A stretch of 64,000 nt of DNA from CAYOUV01 sp964407265 (lineage in GTDB: Bacteria; Chloroflexota; Anaerolineae; Anaerolineales; Villigracilaceae): positions 1 through 64,000 of the forward strand of contig CAYOUV010000003.1 in assembly GCA_964407265.1 (NCBI GenBank), in the 5' to 3' direction. The translations under genes and the position numbers were made by a program. Shown here in pieces: positions 30,852 to 39,942 of this stretch. How positions within the stretch are numbered: position 1 is the first letter of the stretch; each line of letters starts with the position of its first letter. The notes below the pieces were generated by a model. That model was not told the origin of the DNA, ran no database searches, and saw nothing but the letters and a program-made list of their open reading frames with translations.

Positions 30852-33155
30852 GTGGAAGCCTACTGCATGAAATGTAAAACCAAACGCGAAATAATGGAAC
30901 CCGAGGCAACTTTTAACGCAGCCAGTGCACCGGTGACCCGCGGTATCTGTCCGGTGTGTGGTACGAAGTTATATCGAACCGGTCGCACCCCCGAACATGA
31001 AGGCATGCAAGCACCCAAGAAGGTAATCAAACGGGACGGAAAGCTGGTGATCGTTGAATCGCCGGCCAAAGCGAAAACCGTTGGGCGTTTTCTGGGTAAG
31101 GGTTATACGGTCAAGGCCTCGGTTGGTCATGTGCGGGATCTGTTGCGCTCGCAGCTATCAGTGGATGTGGAGAATCATTTCACGCCGAAATACCGTGTAC
31201 CCAATGAAAAGAAAGATGTTGTCAAAGAGCTTAAGAAACTGGCTGGTAAAGTCGAAGAAGTTTATTTGGCCACCGACCCCGACCGAGAAGGCGAAGCCAT
31301 TGCCTGGCATTTAATGGAAGCTGCTGCGATTGAACCCGATATTGCCAAGCGGGTGGTCTTCCATGAAATAACAGAACCGGCCATCCAGGAAGCCTTTTCA
31401 CACCCGCGTGAGATCAATATGGATTTAGTCAATGCCCAACAGGCGCGCCGGGTGCTGGATCGTCTTGTCGGCTACAGTATCAGCCCGATCTTGTGGGAGA
31501 AGGTGCGAAGTCGCCTGTCAGCGGGGAGGGTCCAATCGGTGGCGTTGCGGCTGATCGTTGAGCGTGAGCGCGAGATCGAGGCATTCGATCCGGTCGAGTA
31601 CTGGTCCATTGGGGCTGAATTAAAGCCCGAGAATCTAAAGTCCACCTTTGTGGCTAAATTAGCCAAAATCGATGAGAATGATCCCGAGCTCCCTGACGAA
31701 GAGACGGTTCTACCAATCCTAAGTGATATGGAGCAAGCCGCTTATACCATCAAAAAAGTCAAGCGTGGGGAACGCCGTCGAAAGCCGTCAGCGCCGTTCA
31801 TCACCTCAACATTGCAACAGGAAGCCTCGCGTAAGCTGGGCTTTACCGCAAAACGCACTATGGCGCTGGCTCAACAACTATATGAGGGTCAGGATGTGGG
31901 TGATGGCGGTACAAGTGGTTTAATTACTTATATGCGAACCGACTCGACCCATATCTCGGAGCTGGCTCAGAAAGAAGTGCGTGATTTTATCACCCAACGC
32001 TATGGTGCTGACTTCCTGCCATCTCAGCCGCCTCAATACAAAACGCGTGCTGTTGGCGCCCAGGAGGCTCATGAGGCTATCCGCCCGACTTCCGTCGTAC
32101 GTGATCCTGAGATGGTCAAGCCGCACTTAGAATCGGCGCAGTTCAAACTGTACCAACTTATCTGGCAGCGGTTCGTCGCCTCCCAAATGGAAGCCGCGGT
32201 TTACGATACCCTGCAGGTAGAAGTTGTCGGAAAAACCAGCGCGCATGAGTATCTGTTGCGTTCCTCGGGGTCCTCGGTGAAATTTGCAGGTTTCCTGGTT
32301 GTGTACGAGGAAGCGCGTGATGAAGATAAAAAGTCCGAAAGTGATGATGATGTGCGTATCCCATCCGGTTTGGTGGAAGGGCAAAAGCAGGAGTTGGTGC
32401 GCTTGATCCCTGAACAACATTTTACCCAGCCCCCTCCACGGTTTACCGAGGCTTCGTTGGTGCAGACATTGGAAGAAAACGGGATTGGACGTCCATCCAC
32501 GTATGCCCCGACGCTTTCTACGATTCAGGCACGAGGCTATGTCCAACGAATCGACAAACGCTTCGTCCCAACCGAGACGGGAATTCTGGTCAACGATTTG
32601 TTGATCCAGCATTTCCCAGATATCGTCGATCTCAAATTTACCGTCCGGATGGAAGATGATTTGGACAGGATTGCCTCCGGGAATGAGGATTGGGTGCGGG
32701 TGATGAGGGAGTTCTATGGCCCCTTCTCTCAGGAAGTTGAGAAAGCGCAAAAAGAAATGCCGGTTACCAAGTCCGAACCAGAGCCCATCGGACGGGCTTG
32801 CCCGAAATGTGGCCATGATCTGGTCATCAGGTACGGACGATACGGCAAGTTCATTTCCTGTTCCAATTTCCCGCAATGCCGCCATACCGAACCCTGGTTG
32901 GAGAAAATCGGTGTGACCTGCCCGAAAGACAGCGGCGATATTGTCGAACGAAAGACGCGTAAAGGACGTGTATTTTACGGTTGTAACAATTATCCGGAAT
33001 GTGACTTCACTTCCTGGAAGCGGCCATTGGCTCAACCCTGCCCCAAGTGTGGTGGATTGTTGGTTGTGTCCAATAAGCGGGAGACGCAGTGCACTGTATG
33101 TGAAGAAACATTTTTACTGGAAGAAGTAGTTCCGGAAACTGCCCAGGCAAATTAG
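30852..33155 (+). CDS. topA: DNA topoisomerase I with extra N-terminal zinc domain
   Basis: A 767-residue type IA topoisomerase. The first ~55 residues form an additional zinc module (Cys5, Cys8, Cys33, Cys36; YCMKCKTKREIM and GICPVCGTKLYRTGRT), resembling DUF5679. The Toprim domain starts at LVIVESPAKAKTVGRF (Glu69) with TDPDREGE at 141-148. The catalytic Tyr360 is in GLITYMRTDSTH. Three C-terminal zinc-ribbon units follow (CPKCGHDL, CPKDSGDI, CPKCGGLL), the last with a CTVC pair. It relaxes negative supercoils. The start is GTG with AGGAG 6 bases upstream, and starting later would lose the zinc module. Confidence 0.96.
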   Translation: MEAYCMKCKTKREIMEPEATFNAASAPVTRGICPVCGTKLYRTGRTPEHEGMQAPKKVIKRDGKLVIVESPAKAKTVGRFLGKGYTVKASVGHVRDLLRSQLSVDVENHFTPKYRVPNEKKDVVKELKKLAGKVEEVYLATDPDREGEAIAWHLMEAAAIEPDIAKRVVFHEITEPAIQEAFSHPREINMDLVNAQQARRVLDRLVGYSISPILWEKVRSRLSAGRVQSVALRLIVEREREIEAFDPVEYWSIGAELKPENLKSTFVAKLAKIDENDPELPDEETVLPILSDMEQAAYTIKKVKRGERRRKPSAPFITSTLQQEASRKLGFTAKRTMALAQQLYEGQDVGDGGTSGLITYMRTDSTHISELAQKEVRDFITQRYGADFLPSQPPQYKTRAVGAQEAHEAIRPTSVVRDPEMVKPHLESAQFKLYQLIWQRFVASQMEAAVYDTLQVEVVGKTSAHEYLLRSSGSSVKFAGFLVVYEEARDEDKKSESDDDVRIPSGLVEGQKQELVRLIPEQHFTQPPPRFTEASLVQTLEENGIGRPSTYAPTLSTIQARGYVQRIDKRFVPTETGILVNDLLIQHFPDIVDLKFTVRMEDDLDRIASGNEDWVRVMREFYGPFSQEVEKAQKEMPVTKSEPEPIGRACPKCGHDLVIRYGRYGKFISCSNFPQCRHTEPWLEKIGVTCPKDSGDIVERKTRKGRVFYGCNNYPECDFTSWKRPLAQPCPKCGGLLVVSNKRETQCTVCEETFLLEEVVPETAQAN

Positions 33156-33159
33156 TGTT

Positions 33160-33187
33160 TGCTTATGTCACAGTATTTTGTATAATT
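33160..33187 (+). promoter_or_regulatory. promoter of the family-C membrane protein gene
   Basis: TTGCTT (33160-33165), 16-base spacer, TATAAT (33182-33187). The ~85-base leader that follows includes CTGAG-N9-CTCAG. Confidence 0.5.
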
Positions 33188-33279
33188 AATAGATGAGCAT
33201 TCACCACCATCGGAATTCAACTGGCTGAGAGCATTCTGCTCAGGTTCCTGAACAAGGAGCAATGAAAGGAGCATACAAC

Positions 33280-34272
33280 ATGGAAACAATATTACGCCAG
33301 CTCAGGAAGCCTCTGGGGGCAGCCCTTGTTGCCGGGTTTGTCGGTCTGTTACTGGGTTTGTTATGGGCGTGGGTTCTTCAACCAGTAAAGTTAAAGGATG
33401 CGGATCCGTCTTATTTGAGCGCGACTTACAAAGAAGACTATATGCGCATGGCGATTGATTCGTATGGAGCGAATCCTGACCCGAATCTGGCTGTACAGCG
33501 CTTTGTAGCGCTGGGACCAGATGCGCCACAAATTTTGGAGAATATTCGCCTAAATCCGGAGAAACAAAATCCCGCATTGGTTGATAATTATTACCAGACC
33601 ATCGAGTCTATTCCAGGTTTGCTTGATACTTCGAACCCACCACCCGCTGCAGGGTCAAACATTTTCCGGTATGCAATTATTGGGCTTGGCGTTATTCTCA
33701 TCCTGGGAGTAGCTGGAGCACTGATCTATTTCATGCGTCCGAGTAAGCGCACAGATGAGACCAGTCCGGCGATGCAAGCCCAGGAGTACAGCCGCCAGAC
33801 AGAACGCACTGATTTCGAATCAATGGGTATCGCCTCGCCGATTACTCAAACCATGACAACCTATGTTTCGGGGGACGACTTATATGACGAATCCTTTAGC
33901 ATTGACTCACAAGCTGGGGAGTTCATGGGTGAGTACGGGGTAGGGATTTCAGAAACCTTCGGAGTTGGTGAGCCCAAGAAAGTCACGGCACTTGAGATTT
34001 GGCTGTTTGATAAAAATGATATCAAGACAGCCACAAAGGTGCTGATGAGCGCGCATGCTTTCAACGATCCGGCAATTCGCCAGCGGCTTGAGGCAAAAGG
34101 AGAGTTGGTTTTGGTCGAAGCACAAATGCAAGTTGTGCTGGAGACCGCTACGCTGCAGTTGTTGGCCACAATCGCGGATGTGGAATATGGCGATGGTCCA
34201 CTTCCCCCCGACAGTTACTTCGAAAGGCTGACGTTGGAACTGGCAGTCTGGCCAAAAGACGAGCAGATTTGA
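33280..34272 (+). CDS. two-helix membrane protein, family member C
   Basis: A 330-residue protein. Helix 1 (~11-32) is followed by the family motif W.LQPVKLKDADPSYLSATYKEDY and a helical segment with NLAVQRFVALGPDAPQ, as in the proteins at 24496 and 25329. A second helix lies at ~134-157. The cytoplasmic C-terminal ~170 residues are unique: TYVSGDDLYDESFSID, then a conserved-looking domain (ALEIWLFDKNDIKTATKVLM, RLEAKGELVLVEAQMQ). The ATG at 33280 has AAAGGAG 9 bases upstream; an ATG at 33262 is too close to its own site. I do not recognise the function. Confidence 0.8.
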   Translation: METILRQLRKPLGAALVAGFVGLLLGLLWAWVLQPVKLKDADPSYLSATYKEDYMRMAIDSYGANPDPNLAVQRFVALGPDAPQILENIRLNPEKQNPALVDNYYQTIESIPGLLDTSNPPPAAGSNIFRYAIIGLGVILILGVAGALIYFMRPSKRTDETSPAMQAQEYSRQTERTDFESMGIASPITQTMTTYVSGDDLYDESFSIDSQAGEFMGEYGVGISETFGVGEPKKVTALEIWLFDKNDIKTATKVLMSAHAFNDPAIRQRLEAKGELVLVEAQMQVVLETATLQLLATIADVEYGDGPLPPDSYFERLTLELAVWPKDEQI

Positions 34273-34281
34273 TCTAGAAAG

Positions 34282-34312
34282 AAACCGGCACCTTGAAAGT
34301 GCCGGTTTTTTG
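34282..34312 (+). terminator. terminator after the family-C gene
   Basis: AAACCGGCAC and GTGCCGGTTT pair around CTTGAAA, followed by TTTT. It also lies just past the stop of the convergent greA. Confidence 0.88.
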
Positions 34313-34320
34313 TATTTTGG

Positions 34321-34794
34321 TTATTCAATCTTGGTGATTTTAAGTTCGATTTCCCCGGCTGGAGTCTTAACCTTGACAATATCGCCAACCCTGTGATCGA
34401 GCAAGGCCTGTCCGATAGGGGATTCGTGTGAGATCTTTCCATTACGAGGGTCGGCTTCTTTCGCGCCAACCAGGTGATACGTTTCCGGGTCGAAGTCGTC
34501 TTCCTGGATGGTGATATGGGCGCCAATCACAACTTTATCTTTCTTTCCAGCGGATTCTTCGATGATGGTCGCGTTTGCCAGGATGTATTCCAGCTCTTGG
34601 ATACGACCCTCGAGAAATGATTGATCCTCCTTGGCTTTCGCGTAGTCTGCGTTTTCGGAGAGATCTCCCATTTGAATAGCGCTACGCAGACGTTGGGCGA
34701 TTGCCAGGCGTTGTGGTCCTTTGAGATCTTTAAGTTCTTCTTTCAGGCGTTTTGCGCCTTCAGCAGTTAAATAAGTCGATTGGGGTTGTGTCAT
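34321..34794 (-). CDS. greA: transcription elongation factor GreA
   Basis: A 157-residue Gre factor. The N-terminal coiled coil (YLTAEGAKRLKEELKDLKGP, then DLSENADYAKAKEDQSFLEGRI) carries the acidic tip residues. The C-terminal FKBP-like domain has GKISHESPIGQALLDHRVGD. It binds the RNA polymerase secondary channel and helps cleave backtracked transcripts. It lies 17 bases after the dGTPase-like gene on the same strand. Confidence 0.96.
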   Translation of the reverse strand: MTQPQSTYLTAEGAKRLKEELKDLKGPQRLAIAQRLRSAIQMGDLSENADYAKAKEDQSFLEGRIQELEYILANATIIEESAGKKDKVVIGAHITIQEDDFDPETYHLVGAKEADPRNGKISHESPIGQALLDHRVGDIVKVKTPAGEIELKITKIE

Positions 34795-34811
34795 GCTGCT
34801 CGCCTTTGCGT

Positions 34812-35963
34812 CTAAGGTTTTTCCGAGGGATTAAACAATTTTTGATGTTCTTCGATGGCGTATCGGTCCGTCATACCGGCAATATAATCGCAGACAGTGC
34901 GTTCCAGCCCACGGGTTGCTATGAACTTTTGGACGTGATCGGGCAGGATATCCGGCTCTTCGAGATAAGCTTGAAACATATCGGAAATTAACCGCTCTGC
35001 TTTGACAGCCATACGCACCACGCGGTAATGCCGGTACATGTTATTGTACAGGAAATCCTTGAGTTCCCGGTTACGGCGCTGCATATCTTCACTATAGCCG
35101 ATCACGTTGTGAGAAAGCTTTTGCACATCCAGCGGTGATTGGGCTCCAGAATCTTTAAGACGCTTATCGGTTGCCTGGATCACGTCGCTGACCAACTGCC
35201 CGATCAGGTGGCGGATCATGCGGTGGCGTTCAATTTCATCCAAAGTCGGACCGTGCCAATTAAAAGTTTCCGCCAGGATTTCCCAGAGTGCAATCCCCTC
35301 CAGCATCTGCGGGGTGATCATGCCGGAGCGCAGTCCGTCGTCCAGGTCGTGGGCGGTATAGGCCAGTTCGTCAGCGATATTAGCGATTTGAGCCTCTAGA
35401 ATCCCGCGCAGGTCAGGGTTGAAATTACGGGCGTCAGAAATATCGTATTCCGTTTCGTGTTTGACAATGCCCTCACGCACTTCCCAAGTCAGGTTCAGCC
35501 CGGGAAATTCCGGGTAACGCTGCTCCAGTTCGGTGACGATGCGGAAGGATTGTTTGTTGTGTTCGAAGCCGCCATGATCTTTCATCAACCTGGCCAGGGC
35601 TGTCTCACCAGAATGTCCAAAAGGTGGATGCCCGAGGTCATGGGACAAACAAATCGTCTCGATCAAATCCTCGTTGCCACCCAGGGCTCTGGCGATCGTG
35701 CGACCGATCTGTGCGACCTCCAGGGTATGGGTCAGGCGGGTGCGGTAGTAGTCACCTTCGTAATTAATGAAGACCTGGGTCTTATACTCCAGGCGGCGAA
35801 AAGCTGTCGTGTGCAGGATACGATCGCGGTCACGTTGGAACGATGTGCGGTATTCCGGTTCGTTGTCCAGATACTCACGCCCTTTAGAGTCTTTACTACG
35901 CATCCCGTAGGGGGCTAGGCTTTGATCTTCAATTTCTTCTAGCTTTTGGCGGGTAAAAAACAT
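34812..35963 (-). CDS. deoxyguanosinetriphosphate triphosphohydrolase-like protein
   Basis: A 383-residue HD-domain enzyme. The motif SRDREYLDN.. family start is seen as SKGREYLDNEPEYRTSFQRD, followed by RDRILHTTAFRRLEYKTQVF and RTRLTHTLEVAQIGRTIAR. The metal-binding HD core is CLSHDLGHPPFGHSGE. These enzymes cleave dNTPs to nucleoside and triphosphate, controlling dNTP pools. The length fits the type 2 subfamily. It is transcribed towards greA and lies 80 bases after tRNA-Leu. Confidence 0.94.
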   Translation of the reverse strand: MFFTRQKLEEIEDQSLAPYGMRSKDSKGREYLDNEPEYRTSFQRDRDRILHTTAFRRLEYKTQVFINYEGDYYRTRLTHTLEVAQIGRTIARALGGNEDLIETICLSHDLGHPPFGHSGETALARLMKDHGGFEHNKQSFRIVTELEQRYPEFPGLNLTWEVREGIVKHETEYDISDARNFNPDLRGILEAQIANIADELAYTAHDLDDGLRSGMITPQMLEGIALWEILAETFNWHGPTLDEIERHRMIRHLIGQLVSDVIQATDKRLKDSGAQSPLDVQKLSHNVIGYSEDMQRRNRELKDFLYNNMYRHYRVVRMAVKAERLISDMFQAYLEEPDILPDHVQKFIATRGLERTVCDYIAGMTDRYAIEEHQKLFNPSEKP

Positions 35964-36006
35964 ACTTTCTCACTTTCCTGACTTTGTATAGCTCCACAGA
36001 CGATTA

Positions 36007-36029
36007 ACGGGGGCTCAATGAGTCCCCGT
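36007..36029 (-). other. hairpin between tRNA-Leu and the dGTPase-like gene
   Basis: ACGGGG-G-CTCA and TGAG-T-CCCCGT pair around one base, a compact stem. It is followed on the minus strand by TTAATCG rather than a T-run, so it may be a tRNA 3' processing or partial terminator structure. Confidence 0.45.
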
Positions 36030-36047
36030 CGTCGCAGGAGATATCGA

Positions 36048-36131
36048 TGGGGCGAGTGGGGGTCGAACCCACAAGGTGTTTCCACCGGCGGATTTTAAGT
36101 CCGCTGCGTCTGCCGATTCCGCCATCGCCCC
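36048..36131 (-). tRNA. tRNA-Leu (UAA)
   Basis: The acceptor stem GGGGCGA pairs with TCGCCCC, followed by discriminator A; the CCA end is not encoded. The anticodon stem GCGGA/TCCGC encloses loop CTTAAAA, so the anticodon is TAA at 36097-36095. A long variable arm (GGTGGAAACACC) marks class II, and GGTTCGACC is the T loop. All fit leucine. Confidence 0.96.
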
Positions 36132-36143
36132 GGATATAGCGTA

Positions 36144-36171
36144 ATTCTACTCCATCTGGTATTTCCGTCAA
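36144..36171 (-). promoter_or_regulatory. promoter of tRNA-Leu
   Basis: TTGACG (36171-36166), 16-base spacer, TAGAAT (36149-36144); the -10 ends about 12 bases before the mature tRNA. Confidence 0.75.
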
Positions 36172-36183
36172 GAAGGGTTTATG

Positions 36184-36948
36184 TTATTTCGAGATGCTTT
36201 CCAGGCGGGAGGCGCCGTCGCGTTTCTCCAGAAATTTGTCTCGCCAATCTTTCAGAATGAAGGGAACGTAGAGAATCAAACAGGTTGCCAGTCCGATCAC
36301 TTCCAGCCACAAAATATACCAGGGCCAGGGGGGTAATAGATCGAGCAAGCTGGCTGTTGGGGGTTTATGGGCGATAAATAGATAGTTGCTGCCAATCAAC
36401 GTGTTGACCACAAAGACTACAGCCATGTAGATGTTGATCAAAACTGCCACGCGCAGCAAGGATTTCCAGGTTGGCCGTAACCCCTCAGCAGTTGTCATAT
36501 ATATTGCTGCGGTTACGATCAACCCGTGGGAAATGAATGTTTGGAAAAAACGATAATGTGGGAATCCATAGATTCCCAGGTCCGGTGTCATCAGGGCTTG
36601 AATCCCCCCGCCGATGCCAAGAAAATACATGAACTCATATATGTACTGATTTTTCGTTATCAGCATCAGCGCGCCGGTCCAAACCAGGAGGCTGCAGACG
36701 TGCAATGGCAGCATGGTCTGGATATTCCACTGGCCAATCGCGTAATTCCAGACATGCCATCCGATCTCGTTACACAACAGGATGATTGCCATCCCCCAGC
36801 GCACTTTCATGCGGGTTGATTCGCTTGCGCTCTTCAAGCGTAAAAGCAGCAGATTTATAGTCAAAATCACAAACAGCGTGATTAGATGAGCAGTACCCAA
36901 AAACTGAAATGCCCCACCATTAAAGTCTTTTGCAAAGAACTGGTCCAT
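36184..36948 (-). CDS. TIGR02206 family (YwaF-like) membrane protein
   Basis: A 254-residue polytopic protein with about seven helices. FLGTAHLITLFVILTINLLL near the start, then QTMLPLHVCSLLVWTGALML and FPHYRFFQTFISHGLIVTAA match the YwaF/TIGR02206 family of unknown function. GAGGAG 7 bases before the ATG at 36948 decides the start; a longer in-frame reading would add 34 residues that look non-membrane and uncharacteristic. It stands alone, tail to the tRNA promoter. Confidence 0.85.
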   Translation of the reverse strand: MDQFFAKDFNGGAFQFLGTAHLITLFVILTINLLLLRLKSASESTRMKVRWGMAIILLCNEIGWHVWNYAIGQWNIQTMLPLHVCSLLVWTGALMLITKNQYIYEFMYFLGIGGGIQALMTPDLGIYGFPHYRFFQTFISHGLIVTAAIYMTTAEGLRPTWKSLLRVAVLINIYMAVVFVVNTLIGSNYLFIAHKPPTASLLDLLPPWPWYILWLEVIGLATCLILYVPFILKDWRDKFLEKRDGASRLESISK

Positions 36949-37179
36949 GTTCGTCTCCTCAGTTTGGCGTTGCACTACTGCTTCTTGCATAAATCTCTGA
37001 ATTTTCTTGCCTCGCATCACCTGCGGATTAAGAGACTTCAGTTCAAACATTTACGCAGCACCCTGTAAGTTTATAGCAGGATGGTCGGCAAGTCAAAGGG
37101 AAATGTGGAAATTAAGATTCAAATTGTGATACAGTAATTATGGGAGGTTCGCTGATCTGATTTAGTAAGGAGGTGGATT

Positions 37180-38076
37180 GTGAACGCAAAGAAAAAAACG
37201 CGGCCATTCAATATCCTGCTTGCAGACGATGGTTCAGAACACGCTCGAGCCGCAATCGAATTACTCGGAGAACTCCCGCTCCCTGATCAGAGCCGAGTGA
37301 CAGCCTTGCGGATTTTTACCCCGATCCAATCATCTTATGTAGCCATGATGGAAGCCGGCTTGGAAAAGACCAAATCTCTGCTGGAAGAGAAGGGGTTTGA
37401 GGCCGAAGCTGAGTTACTCTTGGGTTACCCTGGGGAGAAGATCATCGAATATGCGTCGACCAACCATCCTGACTTGATCGTGGTTGGCGCTAAAGGATTA
37501 AGAGCCACCCTCGGCATCCTGCTTGGGGGTGTGGCGCAGCAGGTCATCGAGTATGCCTGCTGTCCGGTGCTGGTCGTGCGTGCACCGACCCGTCCACTGC
37601 GCCAAATTCTGTGTGTGACCGACGGCTCCGAGCATAGCCAATATACGCTGGAATATCTGAGCAAATTCCCACTCCCAGCGCCTGCTACGATCAAGGTCCT
37701 GCATGTTTTGCCACCCCTGATTCCGTCGATGCTGATTGAGCCTTATATGCTGGGAACCGAATATATCTACCCCGTTCGAACTCCCGAGGAAGAACAGCAA
37801 GAGCTGGAAGCGCAGGAGCGAGAGGGCAAGGCTTTGCTTGCGCATGATTTGAAAATCCTGTCCAAGCAAGGGATCGAGGCAACCGGGGTTCTGAAACGAG
37901 GCGATGCGGCTACGGAAATCATCGAGTATGCCAGGACGAACGGTACGGATTTGATCGTGGCTGGCTCGCGCGGGTTGAACCCGATTAAAAGCTGGCTGGT
38001 GGGCAGCGTCTCCCGCAAGCTGGTACATTACTCGAACTGCTCGGTGTTGATCTTTAAAGCGCCGCAAGCTGAATAG
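37180..38076 (+). CDS. tandem universal stress protein
   Basis: A 298-residue cytoplasmic protein with two Usp domains (~8-135 and ~140-298). Both keep the ATP-binding pattern G2xG9xG: GAKGLRATLGILLGG and GSRGLNPIKSWLVGS. Family members bind ATP or related nucleotides and help survive starvation, oxidants or energy stress. GTG start with AAGGAGG 8 bases upstream. The nitroreductase and acyl-CoA dehydrogenase genes that follow, each with its own AGGAG, are likely in one operon. Confidence 0.93.
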   Translation: MNAKKKTRPFNILLADDGSEHARAAIELLGELPLPDQSRVTALRIFTPIQSSYVAMMEAGLEKTKSLLEEKGFEAEAELLLGYPGEKIIEYASTNHPDLIVVGAKGLRATLGILLGGVAQQVIEYACCPVLVVRAPTRPLRQILCVTDGSEHSQYTLEYLSKFPLPAPATIKVLHVLPPLIPSMLIEPYMLGTEYIYPVRTPEEEQQELEAQEREGKALLAHDLKILSKQGIEATGVLKRGDAATEIIEYARTNGTDLIVAGSRGLNPIKSWLVGSVSRKLVHYSNCSVLIFKAPQAE

Positions 38077-38098
38077 ATCATCAGGAGGAAATGACCAG

Positions 38099-38614
38099 GT
38101 GGATTTTTTCCGGGCCATCGAGACCCGGCACTCGGTTCGTGCTTTTTCTGAGAAGCCGGTGGAAGAGAAAAAATTACGATCAATCCTGGAGGCGATCAAT
38201 CGCGCACCCTCGGCTGGCAATCTGCAGGCTTTCGAAGTCTACCTCGTGACAGCGGACCGGGATAAAGCGCGCCTAGCACGAGCAGCTTCTGACCAGGAAT
38301 TTATCGGTCAGGCCCCACTGGTACTGGTCTTTTGCGCCCATCCGGCTCGCTCTGCTGTACGTTATCACCAACGAGGAGAAAAACTGTACGCTGTCCAGGA
38401 CGCAACCATTGCCTGCACTTTCGCCATGCTGGCTGCAACCGCGCTGGGATTGTCGTCGGTTTGGGTCGGCGCTTTTGATGAGCTAAAAGTAAGTCAAATC
38501 ATCGGTTCGCCCGGTGGTCAGATTCCTGTGGCCATACTTCCGGTTGGGGAGGCGGCCGAGACTCCGCGCGTTCGACCCCGGCGCAGCCTGGATGACTTAG
38601 TTCACTTAATATAA
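38099..38614 (+). CDS. nitroreductase family protein
   Basis: A 171-residue FMN-dependent nitroreductase. The N-terminal AIETRHSVRAFSEKPVEEKK and APSAGNLQAFEVYLV motifs bind FMN; GLSSVWVGAFDE and IPVAILPVGEAAE form the other end of the flavin site. The family reduces nitro compounds, quinones or enones using NAD(P)H. It is at the short end of the family. The start is GTG; AGGAGGAAATGACCAGG lies upstream. Confidence 0.92.
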   Translation: MDFFRAIETRHSVRAFSEKPVEEKKLRSILEAINRAPSAGNLQAFEVYLVTADRDKARLARAASDQEFIGQAPLVLVFCAHPARSAVRYHQRGEKLYAVQDATIACTFAMLAATALGLSSVWVGAFDELKVSQIIGSPGGQIPVAILPVGEAAETPRVRPRRSLDDLVHLI

Positions 38615-38631
38615 ATAAGGAGATGGAAATT

Positions 38632-39870
38632 ATGTTGGATGCCATCTTGACAGATGGGCAGCGTGGTTTGCGGGATGAATCCCGAAAGTTCGCGCGTGAG
38701 GAAGTGCCTCGTCAATTATTGCTTGATATGGATGCCGATCGGGTGCATTATCCGCGCGAATACATCCAGAATCTTGCCGCGCACCATTTGCTCGGCCTGC
38801 GTTTTTCGGAAGAGTGGGGCGGGCGGGACCTGGATTGGGCGCACGAAATTTTGGCACTGGAGCAGATCGGCGTTCTGGGATCCAGCCTGGCCTGCCTGTA
38901 TTCACTACCAACGATTGTCGGTGAGGCCATCCATGTTTTTGGCACTCGGGATCAAAAGGAACGATATCTGAAGCCGGTGCTGGCAGGCAAGATGACTGTT
39001 GCTGAAGCATTGACCGAACCGCGCGGTGGATCGGATTTTTTCGGCGCTACGACCACGGCGAAACGGAAGGGGGATTTCTACGTCCTGAATGGTCAAAAAC
39101 GTTTTATTGTCGGCGCAGAAGGCGCGGACCTTTTCATGGTTTATGCGCGGACTGACGCGGAAGCACCGGGACAAAAGGCCATCAGCGCATTCCTGGTCGA
39201 GCGCAGTGAAAATTTGGAAGTGCAGCACGTCTATGGCCTGATGGGGACGCGTGGAGGCGGAACCGGTCGGGTTTATTTTCGCGATGTACGTGTGCCTGCT
39301 GAAAACCTGATTGGCCGTGAGAACGGCGCGCTGGAGATTTTTAACCAGATGATGATCCCCGAGCGCATGACCAGTGCGGCAGGGGCCTTGGGTCTGGCAC
39401 GCGCTGCGCTTGAGATCGCGGCGCGATACGCGGACAGGCGGAAAGCCTTTGGGCAAAAAATCCGCGAATTCGAAGGTGTAAATTTTAAGATTGCTGAAAG
39501 CCTGACGCGTTTGGATGCAGCCCGCGCCCTGGTTTACCAGACGGCGCACATCATCGATACAATCGGCAATTCGGGCTATGTTCGGCGTATGGTATCAGAG
39601 TCAAAGAAGTATGCCACTGAAACAGCCTGGGAGGTGGTCAACGCCGCCATGCAGGTTATGGGCGGGATCGGATATACCAATGTCTACCCCGTTGAACGTC
39701 TGCTGCGGGATGCGCGCTTGATGATGATCTGGACAGGTACAAACGAGATCATGAACCTGATCATCCAACACGAATATTACCGGGAATTGCTTGCAACGCC
39801 TTCATTTGTCCGCGATGTGGAAGCCGATGCGTTAAATGCTGAAGCAGATGGGGAAAAGGTCTACGAATAA
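38632..39870 (+). CDS. acyl-CoA dehydrogenase
   Basis: A 412-residue flavoenzyme. The typical segments are LTEPRGGSDFFGATTTAKRK (substrate/FAD loop), ERMTSAAGALGLARAALEIA, YADRRKAFGQKI and the end VMGGIGYTNVYPVERLLRDA then WTGTNEIMNLII. The catalytic base Glu is probably in the TGTNEI segment, as in short and medium chain enzymes. It oxidises acyl-CoA to enoyl-CoA, passing electrons to ETF. AAGGAG 12 bases before the ATG at 38632 makes this the best start; an ATG at 38623 is too close. A terminator follows. Confidence 0.93.
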   Translation: MLDAILTDGQRGLRDESRKFAREEVPRQLLLDMDADRVHYPREYIQNLAAHHLLGLRFSEEWGGRDLDWAHEILALEQIGVLGSSLACLYSLPTIVGEAIHVFGTRDQKERYLKPVLAGKMTVAEALTEPRGGSDFFGATTTAKRKGDFYVLNGQKRFIVGAEGADLFMVYARTDAEAPGQKAISAFLVERSENLEVQHVYGLMGTRGGGTGRVYFRDVRVPAENLIGRENGALEIFNQMMIPERMTSAAGALGLARAALEIAARYADRRKAFGQKIREFEGVNFKIAESLTRLDAARALVYQTAHIIDTIGNSGYVRRMVSESKKYATETAWEVVNAAMQVMGGIGYTNVYPVERLLRDARLMMIWTGTNEIMNLIIQHEYYRELLATPSFVRDVEADALNAEADGEKVYE

Positions 39871-39900
39871 GTTGAAGGCCAGGAATTGGAAATGAAAGGA

Positions 39901-39934
39901 AAAACGGCTGGGCTAAAAAAGCCCAGCCGTTTTT
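39901..39934. terminator. strong terminator after the acyl-CoA dehydrogenase gene
   Basis: AAAACGGCTGGGC and GCCCAGCCGTTTT, a perfect 13-base stem around TAAAAAA. It can work in both directions. Confidence 0.93.
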
Positions 39935-39942
39935 GCGAAAGA

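Noticed and set aside
36007..36029. Clear terminator for tRNA-Leu
   Set aside because: The stem is good but lacks a T-run, so it is listed only as a hairpin.
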